The notes under the pieces are model-generated. The model had not been told where the DNA came from. It made no database searches and saw nothing but the letters and a program-made list of their open reading frames with translations. Made by a program: the position numbers and the translations under genes. DNA of 20,430 nt from Acanthamoeba lenticulata (lineage: Eukaryota > Discosea > Longamoebia > Acanthamoebidae): the NCBI GenBank assembly GCA_002179805.1, contig NAVB01000304.1:1-20430 (forward strand). The letters run 5' to 3'. Below are positions 1 through 10,800 of the stretch, in pieces. Each line of letters opens with the position of its first letter. The first letter of the stretch is position 1.

Positions 1-51
1 ATAAACAAAGATAAATGGCGGGAAAGCTGATTAATCACGATGTAGACGAAC
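1..51 (-). other. 5' part of an elongase intron
   Basis: On the minus strand, sequence after the conserved ITILQ end of the elongase exon starts GTTCGTC, a donor of the local GTNCG type. Translated in frame it gives only six odd residues and a stop, where the ELO family should continue. It also contains a GGCGGGAAA stretch (17-25, plus strand). Confidence 0.7.
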
Positions 52-714
52 CTGGAGAATAGTAATGCCAATGTCGAAAGAGGGACGGAAGCCCATGGAG
101 CGGAGGCCGTAGTAGAAGTACATGATGGCATGGACGAAAAAGTTCATGAGGCAGAAGAAGTAGCCGCCACAGTTGTAGTAATGCATGTACTGGCCGGCGT
201 AGAGGCAGAAGGAGTAGGTGATGACGTGGTGATAGTAGTGGAGGAAGCCGAGGTGGGTCTTGCGGAGGACGATGAAGATCGTGTCGCCAAACTCGAGAAT
301 CTTGGACATGTTGAAAAGGAACACCCAGATGGCACAGTCGCCGAACTGGTAGCAATAGTCAGCACCGCAGATGAACTCCTTGGCGGTGAGACCGCCGCCG
401 GGGTAAATCCAGTTCTGGACGAGGGGGTAGAGAATCGACACGAAGCCCAAGGTGGAGAACGTGGACATGAAGACGTTCCACGCGATGAGCGGGCCACGAA
501 GATTGAACGGCTTCCGGTCCTTCATCCAGTGCTTCAGGCCGAAGATGACAGGCAGGTAGATCACGCCCATGAACACGAAGAACCACCAGTGCCGCGAAAC
601 GAACTGCACCGCGTTGGCTTCCCACTTGTCCCTTCCGCTCCACAACTCGGGCCGGAACACCAGCTCGTAGATCGGAAGCTGCTCGCTTGCCACGGGGACC
701 GTCTCAGTTGCCAT
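52..714 (-). CDS. ELO-family very-long-chain fatty acid elongase, 5' exon (partial)
   Basis: Condensing enzyme (3-ketoacyl-CoA synthase) of the microsomal fatty-acid elongation cycle, expected to be a multipass ER membrane protein using malonyl-CoA. The 221 visible residues carry the family signatures: K138-x-x-E141-x-x-D144-T145, the histidine box H159-Y-Y-H162-H163, and N191-x3-H195 followed by MYFYY at 198-202. Hydrophobic segments occur near 42-60, 76-100, 128-150 and 165-202. The HYYHH box and MYFYY run look more like the ELOVL3/6 group than the PUFA elongases (inference). I start at ATG 712-714, which has an AAAATGG context; the reading frame extends 19 codons upstream to 771, but that stretch looks like leader. 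The exon ends after CAG at 52, followed on the minus strand by GTTCGT, so roughly the last quarter of the protein lies beyond the left edge. Confidence 0.93.
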
Positions 715-903
715 TTTGTGTTTGTGGGGCTGTAACGATCGATTCTCGCTGTTCTGCCAAGGTGGCAACAATCAGATCGGAGAGGAGAGAGTTGAACTCG
801 GGGGCTTCCGAAGCTTGCACGGGTCGGGAGGCAACAACGGGCCACGGAAGGCGCCAACCGCCCCAATTTTTTCAACGTGTGACGCCGAGCAAGTCCGCTT
901 TTT

Positions 904-915
904 CTCCGGCCGGAG
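904..915. promoter_or_regulatory. 12-bp perfect palindrome CTCCGGCCGGAG
   Basis: Self-complementary sequence in the divergent promoter region. It could be a dimeric factor site; no factor can be assigned from sequence. Confidence 0.4.
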
Positions 916-936
916 TGATCCCATGCAAGCTGGAAG

Positions 937-999
937 AAATCTTCAAAAGAAAAAAAAGGAAACCCCAACTGGCTCCTATTTTCAAATCTTCAAAAGAAA
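937..999. repeat. Direct repeat of AAATCTTCAAAAGAAA
   Basis: Two identical 16-base copies at 937-952 and 984-999, 47 bp start to start, in the elongase/RasGEF divergent region. Flanking bases differ, so this is a short exact repeat and not a long duplication. Confidence 0.75.
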
Positions 1000-1242
1000 G
1001 CACAGATCCCCTTGTTTTTGCTTGGCGGAGGAAGGGCGCAGGGTGGTGGACACTCTGCCACCCATGGCCGCTCAGGACATCGCGGTGCAGACACGAACAA
1101 GGCCATGCGAGCGAGGCGAGCACCAGCCACTCAGATAAATCGCCAATTAAATTAAAAGGGATATTATATCTGATGACGACAAATAATTTAACGTTCTTGG
1201 GCGCCGAAAACAAAAATTATTTATAATTGCAGCAGCCCACAC

Positions 1243-4200
1243 ATGGAGGCGCGGCTGGGTGAAGATGTGCCCCAAAGTGAAACGTTGGCCCCAACAGACC
1301 ATAAAAAGAAGAGGAAGAAGGACAAGGTGAAGAAAGACAAGAAGGAGAAGAAAGAAAAGAAGAAGCGGGATAAGAAAGTGAAGAAGGGAAAGAAAGAAGC
1401 AGACCCTCAGCAAACGCCTGCAGCCGAGATTGACCTTGGCGCTACTTCGTCTTTAGCGGTCACTTTCCAGATCAACGGCCAGCAAGCATCGGTCACCGAT
1501 CTCTGCCGATCTTCTCCTGATGCGTCAGCCTCTGGAGCCGGCGGTGCTGCTGAACCAGTCACGAAGAAAGACAAACCACCTTCATCAGCTAGTTGCGCAC
1601 CCAGCAGTGCAGATGCCGAGACACGCAGTATCCCTCTCTTTCTCTTTCGCCTTCGCTTTTTCCCCTCTTTTCGTTCTTTTTTAACGTTGTCGCTTCCTTG
1701 TTGGGGCCGTGCTCTACGTCGTTGACGGACAAGCAGGGAAGCGCACAAAGTGGCGCAAGAGCACTTCTTGGTCCCCGGCCGCCCTCCAGGAGGAGCTCAA
1801 GAAACTCGATGCAGGCACGAGCAAGAAGGACTGGAACACCGGCACTGTGGTGGGAGCCAAGGCCAAGGGGAGCGGGGAGGTCACCACTCTGCTGAAACCC
1901 GAAACCGGAGGGAGGAGCCGCAAGCTAAGCATCAGCACGGTCGGCTCTCTTGGTGCGTCGAGCGACTCGACATGGCGGCGTGTGGCTGAGCGAGCAGCGA
2001 GCATCCACGAAAGCGAATCGGCACTGGCGACAAAGTCGGCCTCATCGGCGAGCACCAACAGCGGGCCCATTGCGTCGTCCATCGTGATGGAGCTGCGCAA
2101 GATGAAAGAGCTCAAGAAGCAGGAAGAGGAGCAGGAAGCAGAGGGCAAGAACAAAAAGAAGCAGCGGCGCAAACCCGGGACGAGCACCCTCAAGTGGAGG
2201 ACGAACCGGCGTCGGCCCGAGGTCATCCTACCCGTGCTCGTCGAGCGGGCGCTGAGCCATCTCGAGGCGCACTGCACCGACATCGACCTTCTTTGTTTGT
2301 CCGACAACCTGTCGCCGACCCAGAAGAAGGCCTTCAAGACCCTCAAGGACGCCCTCGACTGTACGTCTCTTCTCCACTGTCCTCACGCGCACGACGGCTT
2401 TTCTAACTCACGCTTTCCCACTCCCTCAAACCCCTGGCAACGCGCAGCTGACGTCAAGCACGCGAGCAAATTTCAGTCAAGCCTCAGCTCAGGTAAGAGC
2501 CGCCTCGCCCGCCTCCGGAACCTTCGGTCCAGCCGCTCACTGTGTCGTTTGATGGCCGTTCAGGGTCGCTGCTGGATAGCATGGTGCAGTCCCCGCGGCG
2601 ATCATCTGTGGTTACCATGTCGCGCATCGGGCAGACCAACGCGCCCGCGGTCCTCAAGAAAGACGGTGCGTGCGAAGGAGGCGTGTCGAGTTGTATCACG
2701 TCGACTTACTCTTGTCTGGTGTAGAAACGGGCGAATGGGCGGTGGACTTGGGCGCCTACGACTTGACTACTGTTGTCTCCTTCTTCAAGTATTATCTCTC
2801 CATCGAGCCACTCTTCCCCGAGGATGTCTACAGTGGCCTCTGCGCTGCCATGGGTGCGCCTCCTAAAGCCCACATCGAAACTTTTCGCAGCGAACGTTGC
2901 ACTTGTGGGCCTTACGCGTTGGATCGTGCTCGCTGCTTGCAGAGATCCAGTTCGCCAGCTTCCGGCACAACGAAATCCATTCGTTGCTGTCTCGGCTGCC
3001 AGCAATCAACCTACGCCTTCTTCAGCGCGCTCTCTTGTTCTTGATGGCCATCACCAAGAACGTGCACCACAAGCTCACCCTAGGGCGAGGTACCACAGGC
3101 CTTCTCCTCGTCCCCAGCAACCATTTTTTTGTGCGTCGCCGGGAATTTTTTTTTTTTTTTGGTAACTCACCAGGGGTCGTTCGTCTTCCTGGCAACACCG
3201 CACAACACCAACAGTGGCGACGTGCTTCGCCACGGTGCTTCTGCAGCCTGCCAACCTCAACGTTGACGACATCAAGGTGCAGAGGAAGGACATCGGCCTG
3301 CTGCGGGAGCTGATTATGAACTACGAGGGGCTGTTTACGGCCAACCAACAGCTTCAATTTATTGAACGGTGTGTATGATTTATTCTTTGCATTTCGCTTT
3401 CGCTCTTCTTGTCGTTTTCGTTCTCTCCCCCTCCTCCCTCTCCTTTTCCTCTCCCGCTCATTCTCGGTTGGTCCCAGAGACGGCACCTTGTTGGTTCGCT
3501 ATGCCACCCTTTCCAAAATTGTGGAAAAGTTAGTGGACGAAAGCTACTCCGGTGCGCTCTCCCTCCCCGTCCAATTCCTGTTTGGTGTGGCTCACTCTCC
3601 TGTTTGCAATTGTTCTAGAAACCGAGTTTGCGGATGTCATCTTCCTGACGCACAGCTACTTCACTTCGGCTCCGGACTTGCTCCGTGGCTTAATTAGCAT
3701 GTGCGCTCCCTCCTCTCGCTCTCGAATGCTTCTCACACTGCTTGCTTGCGCGATTTCTGAGCTCACACTTGTGGACGTGCCTATGTGCAGTCACAAGGAC
3801 AACAACCGGATGCCCACCATGGTCACCAAGAACTGGCAGCATCGAATCCGGTTCAGGTTCGATTTCCTTTTCCTTCTTTCCTTTCTTTTTTGGCTGTGCG
3901 TGTGGCTCACAACCCAACGCGCTGAGCAGAGTGCTGCGGCTGATCCAAAACTGGGTGGAGGGCTATCCTGATGGCATCGTCGGCGACGCCGACTTCCTCG
4001 AGAAGCTCGACGAGTTCATCCATGTACGACTCCACCGCTAATCTTCGTGCTTGTCGTTCACCCCTGACATGACCTCTTCCTCCTGTCTCAGGACAAGCCA
4101 GCCGGCCTGCTCGGCCGGCGCTCCCTCATCGAAGAGGAGGAGGCCGTCTTTCTGTCGCTGCTGACCTGGCGGCAGGACGTCGCTCGGCAGCTCAAGGTAG

Positions 4201-7200
4201 CCGAAGAGCAGAAGCGGCAGAAACAACAGGAGGCCAAGGAAGCCCCCGCGGGCCAGGTTGAAGCTGCGGCTGCCGCCGAGGGGACGACTCCAAGCGAGAG
4301 CGGTGAGCCGAAAGGGCCCGAGGTCGCGAATGAGACAGTGAAGGGCAAGCTCGCCAAGCCTGAGGACGAGGCAGAGCAGCTCAAGCTGGGCGGCGCGCGG
4401 GAGGAGCACGATGAGGAAGTGAGCGACATTGAAGTGGACGATGATGAGTTGAGCGATGTCGAGCTCACATTCCCGGATGAAGACGAGGACGCTTCGGACG
4501 ACTCGGAGGGCGATGCCAAGACGGCCGTCACGTCCAAAGGCAAGCCAACCGTCCCAGCGGGCGCCGGCCAGGCCTCTGCTGCCGCCGAGGACCCCTCCGA
4601 CCTGCGACGGATGCCGCCCATGCTCGGTACGCTGCACGCCCCGCCATTCCCGCTGCGCCACAGCGTCAGTGACTTATATGCCTTGTGCCTCAATCATCTG
4701 CGCAGCGCAAATGAAGCGCGGACCACAGATGATGAGTTCCAGCGACTTCTTCGCCATTCTGGTCAACAAGCCGGATCTCAACAACAACAACAGCGCCCGA
4801 GGCAACTCGCCCGGGCACTCGCCCCTGTCGTCCTCGTCGTCGCTGTCGTCGCGCGTCCTTCGGCAGAGCCTCCGACGAGAAACGGCGCCACCGGCCCCGA
4901 CGCCGGCGCGCGAAGTGGCCAAAGCGCAAGCGCCGAATGTGGATGAGGCCAAGAAAGACGCCACCGCCACCGGGGCAGTGGACGCCAAGCCGGGCAACCG
5001 GAGCCAATCGGAAATCAAAAAGACAGCGACCGAAGAACGAAAGAGCAAGCGCATGTCGTTCAGCTACGCGGCTGCGGCGCTGACGGCGGCGCTTCAGGGC
5101 GAATCGGCCAAGGCCAAGGAGCGCGAGAAGAACGGCGAGAATGCTGTGGACGGCGAAAGCGGAAAGAAGGACAAGAAGACCAAGCGGCGGCGCAGTGCCT
5201 CGCTGAGCGAGCAGGAGGTCAGTGGCTCCGGAGGCGGAGACAAGCTTCCCTCGCCGCCCTCGAACGACACCAAGGAGAAGAAAAAGGGCAGCAGGCGGTG
5301 GTCCCGCACCTTTGGGAATGACGCCGACGACGGCGCAGCGGCCTCTGACAGCACGCCCAAGCGGAACAGCATCACCAACAATGGCGTCGCCTCGCCGCCC
5401 ACTTCCCCAGCCAAGGACGAGGATACCACTACCAACAAGAGGAGGAGCTGGAGGGGCTCGCGAAGCTCGATCACCCGGCCGCTGACCAACGCCGACATCC
5501 AGAGCGTGTTGATGAGCAAGGCGCCCTCGACCGAGCAGCTGAACCACTTTGTCGCCAAGGTGCCGGTGGACAATGGCGTCCAACAGGCGTCAGCGCCGAC
5601 GCCGGCGCCGGGGTCGACGTCGGGCGAGGACAAGCCGAGCAAGAGTAAGAGCAAGAGCCAGAGCCAAGAGAAGGAGGTGGCCTCCAAGAAGTCGAGCGGC
5701 AAGGCCAAGAAGAAGTACCAGACGCTCCGGATGCTGGGGACCAGCGGGAACAAGTCCAAGGGGCGTGAGAATAACATAGAGCTGGCCGGATCGCCGACGC
5801 TGCGCAAGCGCAAGGTCAGCGGCCACCACCAGCCGGTCGAGATGCTGACCGACACCGCCTTTGCTCCCATCATGCCTCTGGACGACTTCATTGCTCGCAA
5901 GAACGTCGACAAGAAAGCCACGCCAGAGGCCGCCGCGGGCCCTGCGCCAAGTGGCGTGCCCAAGAGCGTGGCCGGCTCGGTCGACAAAAATACCACACCG
6001 GAGACCGCCGCGGAGCCAAAGGGTGTCGACATCCGACCAGACGATGTCGACGCTTTCCCGGTGGTCGTGGCCCCGCCTGTGGCCGGGGACGCGGCCACCG
6101 TCATCAGCGGCGATGTCCCACCGACGCCGACACCAACTGCGGACTCAGATCTCGAGGCCGTAAACCGGGACGAGGTGATTGAGCGGCTGAAGGACCGAAC
6201 CGATCTCGACAGCCGGCTGCTGCTGCACCTGATCAACAAGGAACGTCAGATGGAGCGCGAGATCGAGAGCCTCCGGAAGACTGTCGAGAAGCTGGTCTCT
6301 GAGAAGGTTGAGCGCCAGAAGGCCGATAGCGGCGGTTCGATCGTCACGAAGAAGCCGGCGGACAGCGTGACGGGCGTTGCTGGCGCTGCCATCGCGAGCA
6401 TCGTCTCAAGCAGCCCCTCGAAGAAGGGCTCGCACACCAAGCTGAACCCCATGAGCAATGGCCACAAGCCCGATGCCGAGGCGGCGCCATCGACAACGTC
6501 GATCGTTTCGATGGCAAAGGACTCGCTGGGCGGCGGGCTGGCCTTCAAGGTCTTCACGATGGATCACGTCGCGCTGGCCAAGGAGCTGACCCGGCGCGAC
6601 AGCGAGCTCTTCCGGAGCGTCAATCCGCGCGAGCTCATCCACAAGCGCTTCATGAAGTCGCAGCAGTCGCCCTCCTTCCACCGGGTGGTGCACTCCTTTA
6701 ACGAGGTGGGCGACTGGGTGCTCAGCGAAGTGCTCCGCTACGACACGCCGGCCGACCGTGGAAGCGCCATAACCACCTTCATCCGCATCTGCGATGTGCG
6801 TTGATGCCCGACTCTTGCCCTTTCTCGATGCCCGCGCGCTGACTGGGCGTCCCACACACATGAACACAGCAACTGTGGTCGCTGAAGAACTTCAACATGC
6901 TCTTCGCCGTCCTCGGCGGCCTGAACAAGACGCCGGTTCGGCGATTGAAGGCCTCGTGGAAGGTTCGCGCCACCGTGACTCAGTTATTTGGAGGAGTTGC
7001 GCGCTCATGTTCGTCCTCTGACCCGACTCTCGCCGTCATCTCACAACCACAGAAAGTGCCCAGCAAAGAGATGAAGATATTCAAGAAGCAAATGACGCTG
7101 GTTGATACCGAGAAGAACAACCTGGTCTACCGACAGGCCCTGCGGAGAGCCAAACCCCCGCTCGTGCCTTACCTTGCGCTCTTCTCCAAGGTAGTCCCCC

Positions 7201-7645
7201 CCGCCCTTCGTTCTTTCCGTCGTCTTCATTCTTTGCTCGTTGAACTGCCTTGGCCTGTAACGCCTGTTCACTCTTGTTTACGCACAAACACAGGACCTCT
7301 TCTCGCTGGAAGAGGGCGTGCCGACGATGTTGCACTCAGAGGAGGACGCCACAATCTCGCTCATTAACTTCGATAAGCTCCGATTGCTCTATCAACTCAT
7401 CAAGGAATTCCGACAGCTCCAGCAGACGCCCTACACCAACCTTGATGAGTAACCACCACCACCGCCATCACCACCCAAACTTTGGCCTCCGTCTCCAAGA
7501 GGGCATGAGCTAACGTTGGTTTTGGGGGTTGAGCAGGACGAGTGGGTCGAGCCTTCAAGTGCTGTTGGAGATGACACCACCCCTGGAGGAGAAGCAGTCC
7601 TACGCAATCTCCTACAAGTGGGAGCCACGACAGCCACAATCCTGA
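1243..7645 (+). CDS. RhoGAP-like / RasGEF_N / RasGEF (Cdc25) signalling protein, 17 exons, 1673 aa
   Basis: Predicted guanine-nucleotide exchange factor for a Ras/Rap-type GTPase at the cell cortex. Exons: 1243-1627, 1737-2360, 2448-2492, 2564-2665, 2725-2853, 2943-3089, 3215-3368, 3478-3551, 3619-3700, 3791-3856, 3930-4023, 4092-4626, 4706-6795, 6870-6962, 7053-7190, 7294-7448, 7537-7645 (5022 nt). Order along the protein: Lys-rich tract (20-55), degenerate RhoGAP (about 289-521), RasGEF_N (about 530-660), disordered acidic/Ser/Lys/Pro linker with a predicted coiled coil (1305-1353), RasGEF (1426-1669). The RasGEF keeps LKNFNM, PPLVPYLALFSKDL and the terminal YAISYKWEPR, so it looks active. 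Dictyostelium GflB, as I recall, also combines RhoGAP and RasGEF and binds RacE; orthology is untested. Weakest joins are the first donor (GTATCC) and intron 3090-3214; all joins keep frame. Confidence 0.88.
2216..3345 (+). other. Degenerate RhoGAP domain (exons 2-7)
   Basis: Joined exons give ILPVLVERALSHLEAH, then VVSFFKYYLSIEPLFPE, RLPAINLRLLQRALLFL and HHKLTLGRVATCFATVLL, matching the helices of the RhoGAP fold in order. The GIFRxSG loop that supplies the arginine finger reads DLLCLSD (Cys315, codon 2294-2296). Other catalytic-face residues are also changed (see findings). An insertion of about 50 residues (exons 3-4) follows the finger loop. Confidence 0.75.
3478..4180 (+). other. RasGEF N-terminal (REM-type) module
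   Basis: Exons 8-12 give DGTLLVRYATLSKIVEKL, TEFADVIFLTHSYFTSAPDL and RVLRLIQNWVEGYPDGIV, then FLEKLDEFIH, the standard order of the RasGEF_N helices that support the Cdc25 domain. The 3' border is approximate. Confidence 0.85.
6544..7636 (+). other. RasGEF (Cdc25) catalytic domain
   Basis: The end of exon 13 plus exons 14-17. HVALAKELTRRDSELF opens the domain; LKNFNMLFAVLGGL, RRLKASWKKVP, PPLVPYLALFSKDL and LINFDKLRLLYQLIKEFR follow in family order. The last intron is required: reading straight on stops at 7450-7452, whereas splicing 7449-7536 restores the conserved C-terminal helix ending in EPR. Confidence 0.9.
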
Positions 7646-7878
7646 AGGACTAAACGGACGTGAACGTTGGTGTGCGGCCAGCAAAGTCCACGTACTGTGT
7701 GTAATCATGACGTTACGAGAAAACAACAACGAACAAAAATCTCCCCCTTGCTCTTGTGCCACCGCCAACAGAACAACAGAAGTCAAAAAAAAAAGAGAAT
7801 AAAAATAAAAGAAGAAAAAGAAGAAAGAGGAAGAGACCTGCGAAGCAACCCGACCTCGTGTGGGGCAGGTGAAAAAAG
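7646..7878 (+). promoter_or_regulatory. Short intergenic region: RasGEF 3' end and CLU-gene promoter
   Basis: Only 233 bp separate the RasGEF stop from the next start codon. The right half is A/G-rich, and two adjacent AATAAA hexamers lie 70-81 bp before the CLU start. The 3' processing signal of one gene and the promoter/leader of the next must therefore be interleaved. No TATA box stands out. Confidence 0.6.
7798..7809 (+). terminator. Candidate poly(A) signal, two adjacent AATAAA
   Basis: Two consecutive AATAAA hexamers about 153-164 bases after the RasGEF stop codon in an A-rich stretch. The A-rich context lowers specificity. Confidence 0.45.
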
Positions 7879-10800
7879 ATGGATCAGGGAGGGGAGGTGA
7901 ACGAGTGCTACCTCTCGCAGATCAAAGATTTCGACCCAAGGAAGGTCGCACAAGAGTTGCGCGCAGCTCGCGAAGCATCAACAGCAACATCTCCGGCGGC
8001 CTCGCCTTCTCCTTTTGCTTCTCGTCTGGCAGCCAAGTACACCTCTGCTCCCACCCTTCCTTCACCTTCTCCTCCGGCTCGCGAAGCTTCTTTCGGTGGA
8101 CCAAAACCCATTTCGGCTCCACGGTGCTCGCCGAGCACCACTCCTACCTTCAGTGCGTCCTCCCCACCCTTCGTTCTTTATCGCTTTCGCATTCGCTCTC
8201 TCTTTCTTCACCAGCTCCACAAGAATCTTGTTATCTCACTTTGCTTTTTTCTTTTCTTTCAGGCGATGACGGCGCGGTGGAAGAGTCCTACATGTCGTGC
8301 ATCATCAGCCGCCACGGCTCGGTCATCCGTCCGAGGCCTCCGGTCGGACCAACCACCACCACAAAGCTGGCACGCGACTGGGCGCCACCGTCAGCCCGTA
8401 CGGGAAACCAAACAACCCTCTCTGCAGCTTCTCCGCTCGCTGACACAACCCGTTGACCTGTGCAGAGGAAGAAGTCGCCATCGACGAGTCGTATCGGTCG
8501 CAGATCGTGTTCCCTGTCGTTGAGGAGGCCAGCAGTGACAGTGATGAGAGTGAGAGCGAAGAAGAAGGCGGGGACGAAGGCGGAGCAGAGGACGCGGCGG
8601 CGAACGAGCAGGAGTTGCTCGGCGCGTTGGGGATTACGCACGACGCCTACCTCTCCATCGGCAAGCCGATCAAAGACATCCTCGAGTTCATGGCGGCCGA
8701 CGAGGCTCGGGTCAGGGACATCGATGACGGCGACGATGATGCGGATCAGGTCGAGGAAGACGAGCTGAAGGACTTTGACTCGGACGAAGTCGACAGCGAG
8801 GAGGAGGAAGAATGGGAGTCCGACAGCTCTGAGCTCGGCGATAGTGGCCACCTGCAGCGCACCTTGCGGACGCAGTCGGAGAGGACTAACCGGGTGCGCG
8901 ACGAGACGAGCGAGAAGCTGGGCCGAAGGCCCGTATCCAGCGGCTCGCACGACCTCCTCCCGTTGCCGCGCGAGTCAAACGGCGGACTCAAGTCGTCCGG
9001 AGCCGAGCCGGTAGAACAAAAGAACGAAGAAAGCGACGAGCAGCCGCGGCAGTTCCGGGGGCTCCACCTGTACCAGAGCCGCAAGGCTCAGTTGGTGATC
9101 GAAGACGAGGGCCCCAAAGGCGACATGGGCGGCGCCGAGCGCGGCCTCGTCCTCACGCGCGAGAGCGACGCCGTGCCTTCGCTCGATCCCTACGGCGCCG
9201 GCGATCAGAACAACAACGACATCGGAGCTAAACTGGAGCCCTACGGTGGTAGTGGTGGTGGCGCAAGTGGAAGCGGAGGCGGCGGAGGTGGAAGCAGCGA
9301 CAAGCTCAAGGGCGACGCTTCGTCGGCCGAACGGCGGCTGGGGACGACCGGCGGCGGCCGGATCGAGGGCGACTTGAGCGAGGCCGGCCTGCGACGGCGC
9401 ATGCGCAAGATCTACGACAACAAAATGATTCGTAATCCCATGCATCTGTTACCAGGCAAGAGGCGCGAGCTGGCGAATCCCGACGTCCCCAGCACGAACT
9501 GGAACGAGGAGTTTCAAAAGGTGAGCCACCTTCATCTTCATCTTCATCTCCATGTTGTAGTGAACTTTGCTCACACCGTTCGCGCAGTTGTGGGAGCGCA
9601 AGCTGAGCGCCAGCCGAGACACCACTCCTGAGAGCAGGGAGTGTTTCGAGGACGAACAGCTGGTGGTCCGCCTGGGCATCGGTAAGCTGGCCTCTGAATT
9701 CACTGAGCTCGCCCTCAAGCTCGGCAAGGTCCGCCATTCCGCACTCTATTTGATTTTTCAAAATATTTTTTACAATTAGTTTCCTTTTCCAGATCATTAT
9801 CGACGAGTTTTTGGATCCGGGAGCCAAAAAGACCATCCCGCCCGTGGACGTGGGTGGTGTGGCTGGTGGCCTCAAGTATCTCTCGCACAACATCTTCTTC
9901 AAGTTTGGTACCGTGTCTCCACATGCTCGAGCACCACGCGCGATGAACCGCCATGTCACCTATTCAAACTCTTGTCACTTGTCGTTGTGGGTGGTGCAGC
10001 GGTGGACGAGAATGGCATCTTTGGCGGCGACGAGTGGGCCATGAAGGCTGCCGCTCACGAGCTCAAGGTTCCTCACGTCATTTTTTTCCTCCTTTTTTTT
10101 TTCCTTTAGCTTTTTCTTGCTTGCGTGCTCATCGTGCGCCACATGTACCAGGGCCTGAGCCAATACCTCATGCTCAGCCTCAAGAAGAAGATCTCCGGCC
10201 TGCGTACGTCTCCACCATCATGTGTAATTGATGTCGGCGTGTGCTGATGTTGATCGACGGCCACGCTCGAGCAGATTTTCCGCTGATGGCGCTGGTGAAC
10301 TACCGCGGCTGGAGACTCGTGGCGTCATCCGTGCTGCCCATCGACGAGACCACCATCGCCTACGGGTCGCCCAACTCGCGCCGTACGGTCCACGCTGACG
10401 ACCCCGTCCTCAACGAGATCATGCGCCAGGCCGCCGCCCATCTCAACCTCAAGGTTCAACCCCCTTGGCCTCTTTTCTCAACCCTTCTAGCTGTTTGGTA
10501 TCGGCATGCGCGAGGCGAGCCTCACCTACGCGTCGAACGCATGCAGGGGCACGACATCAGCAGCCGTGATGGGACCAAGCGCGTCTTCATCCACGCGCCC
10601 GGCGACGTGGAGGGCCACCGTGGCAAGGACGGGCGATACTACTTGCTCGACACCCACCGTGTCATGCCGCCTACCATTCCCCTCCTCAAGTACCTTTTCC
10701 TCCGCCTTTGTTTTATCATAATTTTTCAGCATTTTTTTACAAAAAAAAAAACTAAAATACTAATCAATTTATTGTTTGCAGTGAGAACAAATACAAGCAA

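Larger units (their letters stand above)
715..1242. promoter_or_regulatory. Divergent intergenic region between elongase and RasGEF gene
   Basis: 528 bp separate two start codons pointing away from each other, so both promoters should lie here. Visible elements are a perfect 12-bp palindrome (904-915), a 16-bp direct repeat (937-952 and 984-999), an AT-rich stretch at 1133-1230 with TATA-like runs (1161-1168), and TAACGTTC at 1189-1196. TTGCAG at about 1228-1233, just before ATG 1243, could be the acceptor of a 5'UTR intron. No convincing protein is encoded; open frames here lack conserved features. Confidence 0.7.

Noticed and set aside
130..735. Plus-strand open frame of 201 codons opposite the elongase
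   Set aside because: Val/Glu-rich complement of the elongase exon, which is proven by its histidine box.
715..771. Upstream extension of the elongase to an earlier ATG
   Set aside because: The 19 extra residues are unlike ELO N termini, while ATG 712-714 has a better context (AAAATGG).
3149..3162. Poly-T run as a terminator or transposon scar
   Set aside because: It lies inside intron 3090-3214 between two RhoGAP exons and has no flanking duplication; it is most simply intronic pyrimidine sequence.
4456..4705. Separate gene starting in the frame that opens at 4456
   Set aside because: Splicing 4627-4705 joins the RasGEF_N exon to this frame exactly, and the RasGEF_N/RasGEF pairing is expected in one protein.
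4665..4705. Shorter intron using GTCAGT at 4665
   Set aside because: This join gives a stop codon within three codons; GTACGC at 4627 keeps frame.
4690..5583. Long minus-strand open frame of 297 codons opposite RasGEF exons 12-13
   Set aside because: It mirrors a GC-rich coding exon, is low-complexity Arg/Leu/Ala, has no domain, and the plus strand is fixed by RasGEF frame continuity.
5094..6239. Minus-strand open frame of 381 codons inside the RasGEF linker exon
   Set aside because: Ser/Leu-rich shadow caused by few T/A-rich codons on the sense strand; no start context or conserved motif.
7450..7452. In-frame TAA as the RasGEF stop
   Set aside because: Splicing 7449-7536 adds the conserved terminal RasGEF helix ending in WEPR, so the TAA lies in an intron.
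7453..7478. His-codon-like CAC/CAT run after RasGEF exon 16
   Set aside because: It lies in the final intron and is a simple CA-rich tract, not a metal-binding tail.
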